Shown: positions 26,562-36,780, counted from the stretch's first letter. The stretch is 64,000 nucleotides of DNA from Sphingomonas sp. SORGH_AS_0950 (GCF_030818415.1 NZ_JAUTAE010000001.1:2754001-2818000), one strand, 5' to 3'. Notes: generated from the sequence alone by a model not told the origin. A program made the numbers and translations.

Positions 26562-27901
26562 CAGGCGGCCACCTCGCGCACCACGTCGCAGATGCGGTCG
26601 ACCAGAGTCTCCACCTGGCGCTTGTCCTCGCCCTCGGCCATCACGCGGATGACGGGTTCGGTGCCCGACGGGCGGATGACCAGGCGACCGCGCCCGGCCA
26701 GTTCGGCCTCGGCGGCGGCGATGACGCCCTGCACCTTCTCATGCTCCAGCGGCTTGCCGCCCGCGAAGCGGACATTCTTCAGGAGCTGGGGCAGCGGATC
26801 GAAGCGGTGCAGCACCTCGCTGGCGGGCGCGCCCGCGCGCTTCAGCTCGGCCAGCACCTGGAGCGCGGCGACCAGCCCGTCGCCCGTGCGGGCATAGTCG
26901 GACAGGATGATATGCCCCGACTGCTCGCCGCCGACATTGTATCCGCGCGTGCGCATCGCCTCCAGGACATGGCGGTCGCCGACCTTGGTACGGATCAGGC
27001 CCAGCCCCTGCGCGGCCAGATGCCGCTCCAGCCCCAGATTGGACATGACGGTGGCGACCAGGCCACCGCCCGCCAGTCGCCCTTCGCGCGCATAGCTGGT
27101 CGCGATCATCGCCATCAGCTGGTCGCCATCGACCACCGCGCCGGTCTCGTCGACGATGATGAGGCGGTCGGCATCGCCGTCGAGGGCAATGCCGATATCC
27201 GCGCCGCTCGCCACCACCGTCTCGGCCAGCGTCTGCGGCGCGGTCGAGCCGACGCCGTCATTGATGTTGGTGCCATTGGGGGTCACGCCGATCGCGACCA
27301 CGTCCGCGCCCAGTTCCCACAGGGCGGCGGGGGCCACCTTGTACGCCGCGCCGTTCGCGCAGTCGATCACGACACGCAGGCCGTCCAGGCGAAGCGCCTG
27401 CGGGAATGTCGACTTGGCGAAGTGGATATAGCGCCCGGCGGCGTCGTCGACCCGGCGCGCGCGGCCGATCTTGCCCGAGGCCACCAGCGGCACGTCTTGC
27501 TCGATCAGGTCCTCGATCGATTCCTCGGCCTCGTCGGACAGCTTGTAGCCATCGGGGCCGAACAGCTTGATGCCATTGTCGGCAAAGGGATTGTGACTGG
27601 CCGAGATCATCACGCCGATATCGGCGCGCATCGAATGGGTCAGCATCGCGACCGCAGGCGTGGGCAGCGGGCCGAGCATCACCACGTCCATGCCGACGCT
27701 GGTGAAGCCCGCGACTAGCGCCGATTCCAGCATATAGCCCGACAAGCGGGTGTCCTTGCCGATCACGACGCGGTGGCGGTGATCGCCGCGCTGGAAATAG
27801 GCACCGGCCGCCATGCCGACCTTCATCGCCATCTCGGCGGTCATCACCGCGCCATTGGTGGCGCCGCGAATGCCATCAGTGCCGAAATATTTTCTTGCCA
27901 T
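26561..27901 (-). CDS. glmM: Phosphoglucosamine mutase
   Basis: GlmM converts glucosamine-6-phosphate to glucosamine-1-phosphate for UDP-GlcNAc, peptidoglycan and lipopolysaccharide synthesis. The 446-residue protein starts [13 protein letters not shown] and carries the phosphoserine Ser102 in [13 protein letters not shown], the Mg site DGDADRL and the C-terminal phosphate-binding [12 protein letters not shown]. All match the family. The start at 27901 gives the canonical N terminus; the frame is open 26 codons further. It is transcribed with the DUF1272 gene and is divergent from the symporter gene. Confidence 0.97.
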   Translation of the reverse strand: MARKYFGTDGIRGATNGAVMTAEMAMKVGMAAGAYFQRGDHRHRVVIGKDTRLSGYMLESALVAGFTSVGMDVVMLGPLPTPAVAMLTHSMRADIGVMISASHNPFADNGIKLFGPDGYKLSDEAEESIEDLIEQDVPLVASGKIGRARRVDDAAGRYIHFAKSTFPQALRLDGLRVVIDCANGAAYKVAPAALWELGADVVAIGVTPNGTNINDGVGSTAPQTLAETVVASGADIGIALDGDADRLIIVDETGAVVDGDQLMAMIATSYAREGRLAGGGLVATVMSNLGLERHLAAQGLGLIRTKVGDRHVLEAMRTRGYNVGGEQSGHIILSDYARTGDGLVAALQVLAELKRAGAPASEVLHRFDPLPQLLKNVRFAGGKPLEHEKVQGVIAAAEAELAGRGRLVIRPSGTEPVIRVMAEGEDKRQVETLVDRICDVVREVAA

Positions 27902-27997
27902 GCGGCCAAGTCCCTGCCGGATTAAGAGGAAACACCATGCGGTCGCGCCCCGTTTAGCGTGACCTTTCCAAAAGCTCAAAGGAACCGAGGCCCCTTC

Positions 27998-29242
27998 ATG
28001 TCCCGAGCCACGCTGATCCTATTGTGTCTGGCCGCCGGTCTGTTGGCGGGGGTGGGGCTGGCGGCGGCCTCGCCCGGGGTGGCGCAAGCGGGTGTCGCGG
28101 TCGCGCGGCCGGTCGGCACGCTCTGGCTGAACGGGTTGCAGATGACGGTCATCCCGCTGGTCGTCACGCTGCTGATTACGGGGGTGACCGCCACCGCCGA
28201 GGCGGCGCAGGCCGGGCGGATCGCCGCGCGGGCGATCCTGACCTTCCTGATCCTGGTCACGCTGACCGCGACGATGGCCGCTGTCGTCACGCCCGCGCTG
28301 CTGCACGCGGTGCCGATCCCGCGCGACGCGGCGGAGGCGCTGAAGGCGGCGCTGGGCCATGCCGAGCCGGTCGCCGCCCCGCCGCCCGTCGCCGAGTTCG
28401 TGACCGGCATCGTGCCGACCAATATCTTCGCCGCCGCCACCAACAATGCGCTCCTGTCGCTGATCCTGTTCACGCTGGCCTTCGCCTTTGCGATCACCCG
28501 GATCGAGGGCGAGGGGCGTGCGCTGCTGCTGCGATTCTTCACCGCGATCCGCGATGCGATGCTGGTCCTGATCGGATGGGTGCTGTGGCTGGCGCCGCTG
28601 GGCGTGTTCGCGCTGGCCTTCGTCGTCGGGGCGAGCGCGGGCGGGGGCGCGTTCGGGGCGCTGGCCCATTATATCGCGATCATCGCCAGCATCGGGGTGA
28701 TCGTGATGCTGATGGCTTACGGCGTGTCGATGCTGGGCGCGCGTGTGCCGCTGGCGCGCTTCGCCCGCGCGCTGGCCCCGGCGCAGGCGGTGGCGATCTC
28801 CACCCAATCCTCGCTCGCCAGCCTGCCCGCGATGGTCGAGGGGACCAAGGTGCTGCGCATCGCGCCGGGCACCGCCAGCCTGGTCCTGCCGATGGCGGTC
28901 GCGATGTTCCGCGCGACCCAGCCCGCGATGAACGTCGCGGTGGCGCTCTATATCGCCGACTGGTTCGGGATCGTGCCCGGCATGGCCTCGGTCGCGGCCG
29001 CCGTGGTCGTGGCGATCCTGTGCTCGCTGGGCTCGGCGAGCCTGCCGTCCCAGATCACCTTCTTCGCCTCGATCGCGCCGGTCTGCGTCGCGCTGGGGGT
29101 GCCCGCCGCGCCTTTGGGGCTGCTGATCGCGGTGGAGACGATTCCCGACATCTTCCGGACGCTCGGCAATGTCAGCATGGACCTTGCCGCGACCGCGACC
29201 GTTTCCCGAGCCAGCCGCACCATCGACGAGGACACCCCATGA
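27998..29242 (+). CDS. Dicarboxylate/amino acid:cation symporter (DAACS family)
   Basis: The 414-residue membrane protein resembles GltP/DctA-type transporters that import glutamate, aspartate or C4-dicarboxylates with H+ or Na+. It has about eight hydrophobic helices, a re-entrant serine-containing region ([16 protein letters not shown], equivalent to the Ser-rich hairpin 1) and the later segment [31 protein letters not shown] around the NMDGT-type site, here divergent. The divergence makes the substrate uncertain. Its stop overlaps the start of the aldo/keto reductase gene by four bases. Confidence 0.85.
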   Translation: MSRATLILLCLAAGLLAGVGLAAASPGVAQAGVAVARPVGTLWLNGLQMTVIPLVVTLLITGVTATAEAAQAGRIAARAILTFLILVTLTATMAAVVTPALLHAVPIPRDAAEALKAALGHAEPVAAPPPVAEFVTGIVPTNIFAAATNNALLSLILFTLAFAFAITRIEGEGRALLLRFFTAIRDAMLVLIGWVLWLAPLGVFALAFVVGASAGGGAFGALAHYIAIIASIGVIVMLMAYGVSMLGARVPLARFARALAPAQAVAISTQSSLASLPAMVEGTKVLRIAPGTASLVLPMAVAMFRATQPAMNVAVALYIADWFGIVPGMASVAAAVVVAILCSLGSASLPSQITFFASIAPVCVALGVPAAPLGLLIAVETIPDIFRTLGNVSMDLAATATVSRASRTIDEDTP

Positions 29243-30231
29243 AATACCGCACGCTCGGCCCCGAATTCGAGGTTTCTGCGCTGGGTCTCGGCTGCATGCC
29301 GATGGCCGGTGTCGGCCGGAACATGTACGGCCAGGCCGACGAGGCGGAGAGCATCGCGACCATCCACCGCGCGATCGAGCTGGGCGTGACCCTGTTCGAC
29401 ACCGCCGAAATCTATGGCCCGCTGGTCAATGAGGAACTGGTCGGCCGTGCCATTCGCGGCCAGCGCGACGCGGTGGTGATCGCGACCAAATTCGGCTTCC
29501 GCTATGACGAGAACGGCATGACGGGCGTCGACTCCACCCCCGCCAATGTCCAGCGCGCGTGCGAGGGGTCGCTCAGGCGGCTGGGGGTCGAGACGATCGA
29601 CCTGTTCTACCAGCACCGGGTCGATCCCAACGTCCCCATCGAGGATACGATCGGCGCGATGGGGCGGCTGGTCGAACAGGGCAAGGTCCGGCGGCTGGGT
29701 CTGTCCGAGGCCAGCGCCGAGACGATCCGCCGCGCCGCCGCCGTCCACCCGATCGCGGCGGTCCAGTCGGAATATTCGTTGTGGGAGCGCGATGTCGAGG
29801 CCGACATCCTGCCCGTGGTGCGCGAGCTGGGCATCGGCTTCGTACCGTACAGCCCCTTGGGGCGCGGGTTCCTGACCGGGCAGATCACCCGGCGCGAAGA
29901 TCTGCCCGAGGGCGATTATCGGCGGAACGATCCCCGTTACTCGGAGGAGAATTTCGACCGGAACATGGCACTGGTCGAAGTGGTGAAGCAGATCGCCGCC
30001 GCGCATGACGCGAGTGCCGCGCAGGTGGCGCTCGCCTGGCTGCTGGCGCAGGGCGACGACATCGTGCCGATCCCCGGCTCCAAGCGGCGCGTGACGCTGG
30101 AGGATTCGATGAAGGCGGCCGAACTGACGCTCTCGGCCGGGGAGCTGGCGACGCTGGACGAAGCGGCTCCGCGGGGCGGCACGGCGGGGCCGCGTTATGG
30201 CGAGCGGGCGATGGCGATGACGCGGCTCTGA
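29239..30231 (+). CDS. Aldo/keto reductase
   Basis: The 330-residue NADPH-dependent oxidoreductase has the AKR (beta/alpha)8 pattern. Catalytic residues are Asp54 and Tyr59 in FDTAEIYGP, Lys84 in IATKFGF and His126 in FYQHRVDP, with the cofactor segment [16 protein letters not shown] near the C terminus. It is closest in style to AKR13/YakC-type enzymes. The physiological carbonyl substrate is unknown. It is coupled (ATGA) to the symporter, so it may act on a metabolite taken up by that protein; this is inference only. Confidence 0.92.
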   Translation: MKYRTLGPEFEVSALGLGCMPMAGVGRNMYGQADEAESIATIHRAIELGVTLFDTAEIYGPLVNEELVGRAIRGQRDAVVIATKFGFRYDENGMTGVDSTPANVQRACEGSLRRLGVETIDLFYQHRVDPNVPIEDTIGAMGRLVEQGKVRRLGLSEASAETIRRAAAVHPIAAVQSEYSLWERDVEADILPVVRELGIGFVPYSPLGRGFLTGQITRREDLPEGDYRRNDPRYSEENFDRNMALVEVVKQIAAAHDASAAQVALAWLLAQGDDIVPIPGSKRRVTLEDSMKAAELTLSAGELATLDEAAPRGGTAGPRYGERAMAMTRL

Positions 30232-30256
30232 GCCGCTCGCCGGAGTAATACCCCCG

Positions 30257-30352
30257 AACCTCCGTTCAGGCTGAGCGAAGTCGAAGCCCACGCCCCGGCC
30301 TGTCCGCAGGCGTCATCCCGCGCCCTTCGACTTCGCTCAGTGCGAACGGAGG
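30257..30352. repeat. Family A inverted-repeat element
   Basis: CCTCCGTTCAGGCTGAGCGA (continuing AGTCGAAG) faces CTTCGACTTCGCTCAGTGCG (continuing AACGGAGG) across about 43 bases. It sits between the convergent aldo/keto reductase and POT transporter genes, next to the transporter's terminator. Confidence 0.9.
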
Positions 30353-30383
30353 TGGGGGTGATCGGAAGAGCAGGGGGGTAGGG

Positions 30384-30420
30384 AAAAAGGGGCGGCTGGG
30401 TCATCCCGAACCGCCCCATT
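30384..30420 (-). terminator. Rho-independent terminator of the POT transporter gene
   Basis: On the minus strand GGGGCGGTTCGGG pairs with CCCAGCCGCCCC (one mismatch) around ATGA, then runs into TTTTT. It begins five bases after the transporter's stop codon. Confidence 0.85.
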
Positions 30421-30424
30421 TGGT

Positions 30425-32011
30425 TCACAGCGGCTTCTGCTCCAGCCGCGTATCGACGCCCGCCGCCGCCGGTTCGGCCAGTTCCTTGTCGCCCGCCAGT
30501 GCGGCATCGGCCTTCAGCAGGTCGAGGTGCATCAGCCTGGCGATGAAGGGCGAGACGACCAGCACGACGACGCCGATCCCGATCGAGAACCAGCCGATCC
30601 GCGTATAGACGTCGAGCACCTTGTCCGGCCCCGCGCCCTCGCCGCCGGTCGCCTGCGCGATCAGCCCGGCGATGAAATTGCCCGCCGCCGTCGCCAGGAA
30701 CCAGGTGCCCATCATCAGCCCGGTCATGCTGGGCAGCGACAGCCGCGTCATCGCCGACAGCCCGACCGGCGAGAAGCACAGCTCGGCCATGGTGTGGATC
30801 AGATAGACCAGGATGACGAAGATCACCGGCGTCGGCGCTCCGGCATATAGCGCGGCCCCCGCCACCAGGACCAGAAAGCCCGCGCCCACGCCGACCAGCC
30901 CGATGCCGAACTTGAACGGTGCGCTCGGTTCCCATCCCCGCTTGGCGAGCAGGGTCCAGACCGCCGCGAAGACCGGGGCCAGCAGGATGATGAAGATCGA
31001 GTTGACCGACTGGAAGGCCGAGGCCGGGATCGTCCAGCCGAGCAGGCTGCGATCGACCGAGCGGTCGGTATAGACGTTGAGCGAGGAGCCCGCCTGTTCG
31101 AACAGCGCCCAGAAGAGCGGGCACAGCGCGATCAGGAACAGCGCGGCCAGGATACGGTCGCGATCGATCTTGCCCAGGGTGAACACCGCCCGCCACAGGA
31201 TGAAGCCCACCGTGCCGATGCTGAACACGATCAGCAGCGTGCCGACCGCGTCCTGATGCCGGATCAACTGCCACGTCACCAGCGTCGCCACGATCGCGCC
31301 CAGATAGATCAGCCATTCGCGCGACAGGCCGGCCACGACCGGCGCGCGCAACGCGGGCAGCGAGGGCGCTTCACCCGCGCCGTGGAGTTCGCGCTTCAGC
31401 CCGATAAAGGCGACCAGGCCCAGCAACATGCCGATGCCCGCCGCGCCGAAGCCATAGGCCCAGCCCACCGTCTCGCCCAGCACGCCGCACACGATCGGCC
31501 CCAGCGCGCCGCCGCCGTTGATCCCCATATAGAAGATCGAGAAGGCGGGATCGCGCCGCATGTCGTCGCGGGCATAGAGTTGCCCGACCAGCACCGAGAT
31601 ATTGGCCTTGAGGAACCCGGTGCCGATCACGATCGCGGCCAGCGCCAGGTAGAAGCCCTCCAGATAGACGCCTTGCGCGCCCTGCGGCCCTTCCATCACC
31701 GCGATCAGCAAATGGCCGAAGGCGATGAAGATGCCCCCCGCCAGCACCGCGCGTCTGGCCCCCAGATAGCGGTCGGCCAGATAACCGCCGATCACCGGCG
31801 TGAAATAGACCAGCGACATATAGGCGGCGTAGATGCCGAAGGCGGGTTCGTCGGTGAACAGGAAATGCTTGGTCAGGTAGAAGACCAGGATGGCGCGCAT
31901 CCCGTAGAAGGAAAAACGCTCCCACATTTCGGTGAAGAACAACAGGAACAGGCCTCGGGGATGCCCCAAAACCGTCTTGCCGCGCGCGGCGGCCTCATAC
32001 GCAGTCGCCAT
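30425..32011 (-). CDS. POT-family proton-dependent oligopeptide transporter
   Basis: The 528-residue inner-membrane protein imports di- and tripeptides with protons. It has about 12-14 hydrophobic helices. The PTR2 signature FFTEMWERFSFYGMRAILVFY lies in the first helix (the ERFxxYG element is complete), and GGYLADRYLGARR follows in the loop between helices 2 and 3. Length and the later GLSAMTRLSLPSMTGLMMGTWFL segment fit the bacterial DtpT-like group. ATG at 32011 is preferred to 32056 because the conserved cytoplasmic tail starts there. Its presence fits the many peptidases in the window. Confidence 0.92.
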   Translation of the reverse strand: MATAYEAAARGKTVLGHPRGLFLLFFTEMWERFSFYGMRAILVFYLTKHFLFTDEPAFGIYAAYMSLVYFTPVIGGYLADRYLGARRAVLAGGIFIAFGHLLIAVMEGPQGAQGVYLEGFYLALAAIVIGTGFLKANISVLVGQLYARDDMRRDPAFSIFYMGINGGGALGPIVCGVLGETVGWAYGFGAAGIGMLLGLVAFIGLKRELHGAGEAPSLPALRAPVVAGLSREWLIYLGAIVATLVTWQLIRHQDAVGTLLIVFSIGTVGFILWRAVFTLGKIDRDRILAALFLIALCPLFWALFEQAGSSLNVYTDRSVDRSLLGWTIPASAFQSVNSIFIILLAPVFAAVWTLLAKRGWEPSAPFKFGIGLVGVGAGFLVLVAGAALYAGAPTPVIFVILVYLIHTMAELCFSPVGLSAMTRLSLPSMTGLMMGTWFLATAAGNFIAGLIAQATGGEGAGPDKVLDVYTRIGWFSIGIGVVVLVVSPFIARLMHLDLLKADAALAGDKELAEPAAAGVDTRLEQKPL

Positions 32012-32136
32012 GCCGGCGTTTACTCCATCGAAATCGCCCCGCGCGCCGGTCGGCACGCTGGGGCGTAATGGTTCGGTAACCTAGCGGCAAAGCCGCGACT
32101 GTAAATATCATGCGCGACGCCGTAAGGATCGAACCC

Positions 32137-32739
32137 ATGAGCGATTCCTCCTCCGACATGGTGTTCAACGACCGTACGACCCCGCTTTCGCTGCTGGCGA
32201 CGCGCCGTTCGGGCAAGCCGCGCGATCTGGTCGCGCCGGGGCCGGACGCCGCCCAGCTGGCCGAGATGCTGACCATCGCCGCGCGCACCCCGGACCACGG
32301 CAAGCTGGCGCCGTGGCGCTTCGTGATCGTGCCGACGGAGGCGCGCGGCCGACTGGCGGAGGTCATCACAACGGCGTACCGCGCCGAACGGCCCCAGGCG
32401 GGCGCGACCGAGATCGCCGCGCTGGACCAGTTCGCGCATCAGGCGCCGTCGCTGGTCGTCGTCCTGTCCTCTCCCCGCATCGAAAGCCACATCCCGTTGT
32501 GGGAACAGGAATTGTCGGCGGGGGCGGCGTGCATGAACCTGCTCCATGCCGCGCATGCCATGGGCTATGCCGGGGGCTGGCTGACCGGCTGGCCCGCCTT
32601 TTCCGATGCGGTGCGCGACGCATTCGGCGCCGCGCCCGAGCGGATCGTCGGGTTCGTCTTCCTCGGCACGCCGGGCCGCCCGCTCGATGAACGGCCGCGC
32701 CCGGACATGGCGCGGATCGTGTCGAGCTGGGGCGGATAG
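32137..32739 (+). CDS. Nitroreductase-family FMN oxidoreductase (YdjA-like)
   Basis: The 200-residue protein belongs to the nitroreductase fold. It has LLATRRSGKPRDL near the N terminus (phosphate-binding Arg and Ser), AARTPDHGKLAPWRFVIV (FMN-binding, YdjA type) and the C-terminal ERIVGFVFLGTPGRPLDERPRP. Such proteins are dimers reducing quinones or nitro compounds with NAD(P)H. The physiological substrate is unknown. ATG at 32137 has AAGGA ten bases upstream; the longer start at 32110 lacks a signal. It is divergent from the POT gene. Confidence 0.9.
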   Translation: MSDSSSDMVFNDRTTPLSLLATRRSGKPRDLVAPGPDAAQLAEMLTIAARTPDHGKLAPWRFVIVPTEARGRLAEVITTAYRAERPQAGATEIAALDQFAHQAPSLVVVLSSPRIESHIPLWEQELSAGAACMNLLHAAHAMGYAGGWLTGWPAFSDAVRDAFGAAPERIVGFVFLGTPGRPLDERPRPDMARIVSSWGG

Positions 32740-32787
32740 GCCGAGCCGCTGCCGCGACGATCGTGCAAACGTTGTCACCATAGCCCC

Positions 32788-32816
32788 TCGACTTTGCTGA
32801 GGCATTGCTGTATTAA
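32788..32816 (+). promoter_or_regulatory. Putative promoter placing the gntR transcript start at its ATG
   Basis: TCGACT (32788-32793) and TATTAA (32811-32816) are separated by 17 bases, a fair sigma-70 arrangement (4 of 6 and 5 of 6 matches). Transcription would start about seven bases on, at or next to the ATG at 32823. No Shine-Dalgarno sequence is visible, so a leaderless message is possible. Confidence 0.4.
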
Positions 32817-32822
32817 CTTGGC

Positions 32823-33179
32823 ATGACAGCTCTTAGCGGCGACGACAGCCCGGTTTATATCCGCCTGCGCGGGACGATCGCGGCGGGCATTCTCAACGGC
32901 ACCTACCGGACCGGGGACCAGCTTCCCTCGGTCCGCGCGCTGGCGGCGGACCAGGGGGCGAACCCCCTGACGGTCGCCAAGGCCTATCAGAGCTTTCAGG
33001 ACGACGGCTATGTCGAGGTGCGGCGCGGCGTCGGCATGTTCGTGATGCCGGGGGCCGCCGAGCGGCTGCGCGCCGCCGAGCGCGAGAGCTTCCTGGCGGT
33101 GCAATGGCCGCGCATCCGCGACCATATCGACCTGCTCGGCCTCGACGCGACCGACCTGCTCAGCGTCGAGCGGGTCTGA
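32823..33179 (+). CDS. Short GntR-family (YtrA-like) transcriptional regulator
   Basis: The 118-residue protein is essentially a winged helix-turn-helix (about residues 10-78) with the GntR signature: VYIRLRGTIAAGILNGTYRTGDQLPSVRALAADQGANPLTVAKAYQSFQDDGYVEVRRGVGMFV. A short helical tail follows for dimerisation. There is no large ligand-binding domain, as in the YtrA subgroup, which commonly controls adjacent transporter operons. No transporter lies directly downstream. It overlaps the convergent PepSY gene by 20 bases at the 3' end. Autoregulation is common in the subgroup but not shown here. Confidence 0.9.
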   Translation: MTALSGDDSPVYIRLRGTIAAGILNGTYRTGDQLPSVRALAADQGANPLTVAKAYQSFQDDGYVEVRRGVGMFVMPGAAERLRAAERESFLAVQWPRIRDHIDLLGLDATDLLSVERV

Positions 33180-34170
33180 CCTTCGGACGCCGCGTCCAGG
33201 CGATCAGCCCGGTCGCCGCGGTTCCCAGCGCCAGCAGGCCGACCAGCACCGCCAGCGCGCGCCCGGCCCAGGACATGGCGCGACCATCATGCAGGCGGCG
33301 CGCCCAGGACAGCATCACCGGCGCGGCATGACCCGGCGCGGCGACCGCGCCGACGCTGTCATCGGCGACCTTGACGACGCCGGGCGCGGACCCCGCGAAA
33401 GACAAGGTCCAGTCCGCCGATCGCTCGGTCGGCCAGTCGATCGCCGAGAGCGACCCTCGTGACCAGCGCTGCGCGCTCGCCACCACCCGCGCGACGGGCA
33501 GGGCGGGGCGGGCGACCGGCGGCGCGGGGCGCGGCGCGGTGGCCGTACCGGACAAGGCGAGCGCGATGCCGCTGACGGTCATGGCCAGCACCGGGACCGC
33601 CGACCAGAATCCGATCCCCCGATGCCAGGCCCTGACGGCGTCGCCTCTCCGGCCAGAGCGCCTGGCGGGTCGTTGGCGGGCCAACGCTGCCCAGAACCCG
33701 CTCAGGCCGGTCAGGACGATGCCGATCCCGGCGATCCCCACAATCCATCGTCCCGCCCCCGCCAGGAACAGCCCGTCATGCAGACGCCGGACCGCGCCGA
33801 TCACCCCGCCGTCGCGCCAGCCGCTGGCGAGGATATGCGCGGTCGGCGGGTCGAGGAACAGCTGGCGCTGCGCACGGTCGCTCGCCCGGTCGAGCGTCAC
33901 GACGACCGGCGCCGATCCCTCGCCGAGCGCCAGCGTGGCGATCCGCTCGCCGGGGCGCAGACGGCGAGACGCGGCGTCGCTATAGGCCTGTGCGGCGATC
34001 CGGGTTTCGCCGCTGATCCGGTATCGGTCCGGCGCGGCGATCCGCTCGATCAGCGGCGCGCAGGCCAGGATCGCGCCGGACAGCGCCAGCGCGACCGCGA
34101 ACAGTCCGCTCACCAGCCCCAGCCAGCGATGGACCCGCAATCCCCGGTCGCGATGCGTAATGCCGGCCAC
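33160..34170 (-). CDS. PepSY-associated transmembrane protein
   Basis: The 336-residue protein has the PepSY_TM architecture: HRWLGLVSGLFAVALALSGAILA as the first membrane segment, a periplasmic PepSY-like region (about 50-130), further membrane helices (GIAGIGIVLTGLSGFW; FWSAVPVLAMTVSGIALAL; LVGLLALGTAATGLIAWTRR) and a basic C-terminal tail. Relatives accompany siderophore receptors and act in ferric-siderophore reduction or iron uptake. No receptor lies next to it here, so that role is not assigned. A GTG start at 34170 is used. Confidence 0.85.
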   Translation of the reverse strand: MAGITHRDRGLRVHRWLGLVSGLFAVALALSGAILACAPLIERIAAPDRYRISGETRIAAQAYSDAASRRLRPGERIATLALGEGSAPVVVTLDRASDRAQRQLFLDPPTAHILASGWRDGGVIGAVRRLHDGLFLAGAGRWIVGIAGIGIVLTGLSGFWAALARQRPARRSGRRGDAVRAWHRGIGFWSAVPVLAMTVSGIALALSGTATAPRPAPPVARPALPVARVVASAQRWSRGSLSAIDWPTERSADWTLSFAGSAPGVVKVADDSVGAVAAPGHAAPVMLSWARRLHDGRAMSWAGRALAVLVGLLALGTAATGLIAWTRRPKVRPARR

Positions 34171-34240
34171 ACATACCCCGAAACAGACGGCGCGCCCTGC
34201 CGGAGCCGAGCGGCGGCGTCAATCGGGGGGGGTGTCTTCC

Positions 34241-34660
34241 CCACCTCCGCTCAGGCGGAGCGAAGTCGAAGCCCGCGCCCGGTCCTTTGCCCCGGGGGCA
34301 ACCGCCATCCCATGGCCTTCGACTTCGCTCAGGCCGAACGGGGGGAGGGGATGGGGGTGTTGTCGGTGTCGACAGCGATTAAGCCCTGATCATGCCAAGG
34401 GTTCGGGCGGCGTAGGTCCCTCCATCCGTTCAGGCTGAGCGAAGTCGAAGCCCACGCCCCGTCCTTCGCCCCGGGGGCAACCGTCATCCCATGGCCTTCG
34501 ACTTCGCTCAGGCCGAACGGGGGGAGGGAATGGGGGCATGGTCTGTGTCGAAAGCGATCATGCTGCGGTCATGCCAAGGGTCCGGGTGGCATAAGTCCCT
34601 CCATCCGTTCAGGCTGAGCGAAGTCGAAGCCCACGCCCCCCTTCGCCCAAGGGCAATACT
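34241..34660. repeat. 179-bp tandem repeat built from family A elements, about 2.3 copies
   Basis: The 539-base gap between the PepSY gene and the RHH gene (34171-34709) holds a tandem array with a 179-base period. Landmarks recur at that spacing: TCCGTTCAGGCTGAGCGAAG at 34425 and 34604 with a diverged first copy at 34246, CCCCGGGGGCAACCG, CATGGCCTTCGACTTCGCTC and CATGCCAAGGGT. Each unit has two facing family A arms plus about 90 bases of unique sequence; the third unit is truncated. ORFs crossing it repeat the same peptide and are judged spurious. Confidence 0.9.
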
Positions 34661-34709
34661 CATCCGTGGCGCGTCGACCAAGCCCATCTCCGCCCCTTCG
34701 CGAACCGGA

Positions 34710-34955
34710 TTACCGCCGCAGGAACAGCCAGGACCGGATCGCGCTTGCCAGATTGGGGGGATCCTCCGCGCCGATCCGCAGCGCGTCGATCTCCGCCACC
34801 AGCGCGGACAGCGGCAGGGCATGCGCCGCCGCCGCCTCTTCCAGCGCGGTCCAGAAGACCGGCTCCAGGCTGATCGAGGTCGCGTGGCCCGCGATCGTGA
34901 TCGAGCGTTTGACCGGCCCGACGAAACCCTCCGCCGGGGGCGCGATCCGGCTCAC
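34710..34955 (-). CDS. Ribbon-helix-helix domain protein (RHH_4)
   Basis: The 81-residue protein contains [20 protein letters not shown] followed by [22 protein letters not shown]. This is the RHH_4 pattern, with a beta strand, the SISLEP turn and two helices, seen in alphaproteobacterial proteins of about this size. RHH proteins bind DNA as dimers; regulated genes are unknown. It begins with GTG overlapping the cobT stop codon (GTGA), so it is the third gene of a cobS-cobT-RHH operon. A link to cobalamin regulation is possible but unproven. Confidence 0.82.
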   Translation of the reverse strand: MSRIAPPAEGFVGPVKRSITIAGHATSISLEPVFWTALEEAAAAHALPLSALVAEIDALRIGAEDPPNLASAIRSWLFLRR

Positions 34956-36775
34956 GGGGTGTCGAACAGGCTGGCCAGCTGCTCGATGATCGTGCCGCCC
35001 AGCTGCTCGGCGTCCATGATCGTCACCGCGCGGGCGTAATAGCGGGTCACGTCATGACCGATGCCGATCGCGACCAGCTCGACCGGGCTCTTGCTCTCGA
35101 TCCAGCCGATCACCTGGCGCAGATGCCGCTCCAGATAGCTGCCCGAATTCACCGACAGCGTCGAGTCGTCGACCGGCGCGCCGTCGGAGATGACCATCAG
35201 GATGCGCCGCTCCTCGGGCCGCGCAATCAACCGGCTATGCGCCCACATCAGCGCCTCGCCGTCGATATTCTCCTTGAGCAGCCCTTCGCGCATCATCAGG
35301 CCGAGATTGTTGCGCGCGCGCCGCCACGGCTCGTCGGCTTGCTTGTAGACGATGTGGCGAATGTCGTTCAGCCGCCCCGGCTGCGGCGGACGCCCGGCGG
35401 CCAGCCAGGTTTCGCGGCTCTGCCCGCCCTTCCACGCACGGGTGGTGAAGCCCAGGATCTCGGTCTTCACCCCGCACCGCTCCAGCGTGCGCGCGAGGAT
35501 GTCGGCGGAGATGGCCGCGATGCCGATCGGCCGCCCGCGCATCGAGCCCGAATTGTCGATCAGCAAGGTGACGACGGTATCGCGGAAATCGGTATCCCGC
35601 TCGATCTTGTAGGACAGCGACTGGCCGGGATTGACCACCACGCGCGCCAGCCGTGCCGCGTCGAGAATCCCCTCTTCCTGGTCGAAGTCCCACGACCGCG
35701 ACTGTTGCGCCATCAACCGGCGTTGCAGCCGGTTGGCCAGCTTCGACACCGCCGATTGCAGATGCGCCAGCTGCTGGTCCAGATAACCGCGAAGCCGCGC
35801 CAGCTCGTCGGCGTCGCACAGCTCGCCCGCCGCGATCACCTCGTCATATTGGGTGGTCCAGGGCTTATAGTCGAATTGCGACGCCAGATCGTTCATCGGA
35901 CGGTTGGGGCGGGTCGGCTGGCTGCCTTCGTCACCGTCCTCGCCGGGTTCGCCGTCGAGATCGTCGAGCGAATCCTGGCTCTGCTCCTGCGATTCGCCGT
36001 CCTCGCTGTCCGAGTCGCGCTTCTCGGCGCGGGCTTCTACCTCGCCTTCGCCCTGGCCCTGTTCGTCGTCCTGATCGTCGCTTTCGTCCTCATTCTGCTG
36101 GTCCTCGCCCTCTTGGTCGTCGCCGCCCTCATCGGTCTGTTCGGGCTCGGCGGGGGGCTCGGCGAGTTCGAGGTCGGCGAGCATGCGCGCGGCCAGCGTC
36201 TGGAACCTCTTCTGATCGTCCATCGCGCCCGCCAGCGCGTCGAGATCGGTCGCCCCCTCCAGCCAGTCGCGGACCAGCGCCAGCGCGGGTGCGGTCTCGG
36301 CGGGCGAGGGACGCCCCGTCATCCGCTCGCGCAGCAGCAGCCCGAGCGCGGTCGACAGCGGCACCTCGTCGCGGTTGCGCGCGCGCGTCATCGGATCGGA
36401 GCGCAGCCGCACGTCGAGCGCATGCGCCAGATTGTCGCCGATCCCGGCATAGCCCCGGGCGCCCAGCGCCTCGATCCGCGCGGTCTCCACCGCGTCATAG
36501 ACCGCGCGCGCCACCGCCTCGGCCGGCGCGGCGCGGGCATGGAGCGCGGTGTCGTGCAGCTTCAGCCGTAGCGCGAAGGCATCGGCAAAGCCGCGCGCCT
36601 CGGCCACCTGTTCGGGCGGCAGCGCGCGGCCGGGCATCGGCACGCGGATATGCTTGCCCGATTGCGCGGGCGCGTCGGCGGTGAAGGCCAGCTCCACCTC
36701 CGGCTCCTGCGCGATGGTGCGCGCCGTGCCGCCGAGGACCGCCTTGAACCGGTCGAGAGGGGTTTCGTTGCCCAA
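34952..36775 (-). CDS. cobT: Aerobic cobaltochelatase subunit CobT
   Basis: CobT with CobS forms the AAA+/VWA chaperone that works with CobN to insert cobalt into hydrogenobyrinate diamide in aerobic B12 synthesis. The roughly 607-residue protein has an N-terminal domain ([16 protein letters not shown]), a strongly acidic Glu/Asp/Gln stretch at about 205-300 and a C-terminal VWA domain with MIDAS motif DNSGSMRG. The start is uncertain: TTG at 36775 lies six bases after the cobS stop, and an ATT at 36781 overlaps it. The long frame to 36871 reads into cobS and is rejected. Confidence 0.9.
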   Translation of the reverse strand: MGNETPLDRFKAVLGGTARTIAQEPEVELAFTADAPAQSGKHIRVPMPGRALPPEQVAEARGFADAFALRLKLHDTALHARAAPAEAVARAVYDAVETARIEALGARGYAGIGDNLAHALDVRLRSDPMTRARNRDEVPLSTALGLLLRERMTGRPSPAETAPALALVRDWLEGATDLDALAGAMDDQKRFQTLAARMLADLELAEPPAEPEQTDEGGDDQEGEDQQNEDESDDQDDEQGQGEGEVEARAEKRDSDSEDGESQEQSQDSLDDLDGEPGEDGDEGSQPTRPNRPMNDLASQFDYKPWTTQYDEVIAAGELCDADELARLRGYLDQQLAHLQSAVSKLANRLQRRLMAQQSRSWDFDQEEGILDAARLARVVVNPGQSLSYKIERDTDFRDTVVTLLIDNSGSMRGRPIGIAAISADILARTLERCGVKTEILGFTTRAWKGGQSRETWLAAGRPPQPGRLNDIRHIVYKQADEPWRRARNNLGLMMREGLLKENIDGEALMWAHSRLIARPEERRILMVISDGAPVDDSTLSVNSGSYLERHLRQVIGWIESKSPVELVAIGIGHDVTRYYARAVTIMDAEQLGGTIIEQLASLFDTP

Positions 36776-36780
36776 GGGAA

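Noticed and set aside
34241..34660. CRISPR-like or protein-coding tandem repeat
   Set aside because: Period is 179 bases with repeated 'spacer' sequence, so it is a tandem duplication; ORFs in it repeat one peptide and lack start signals.
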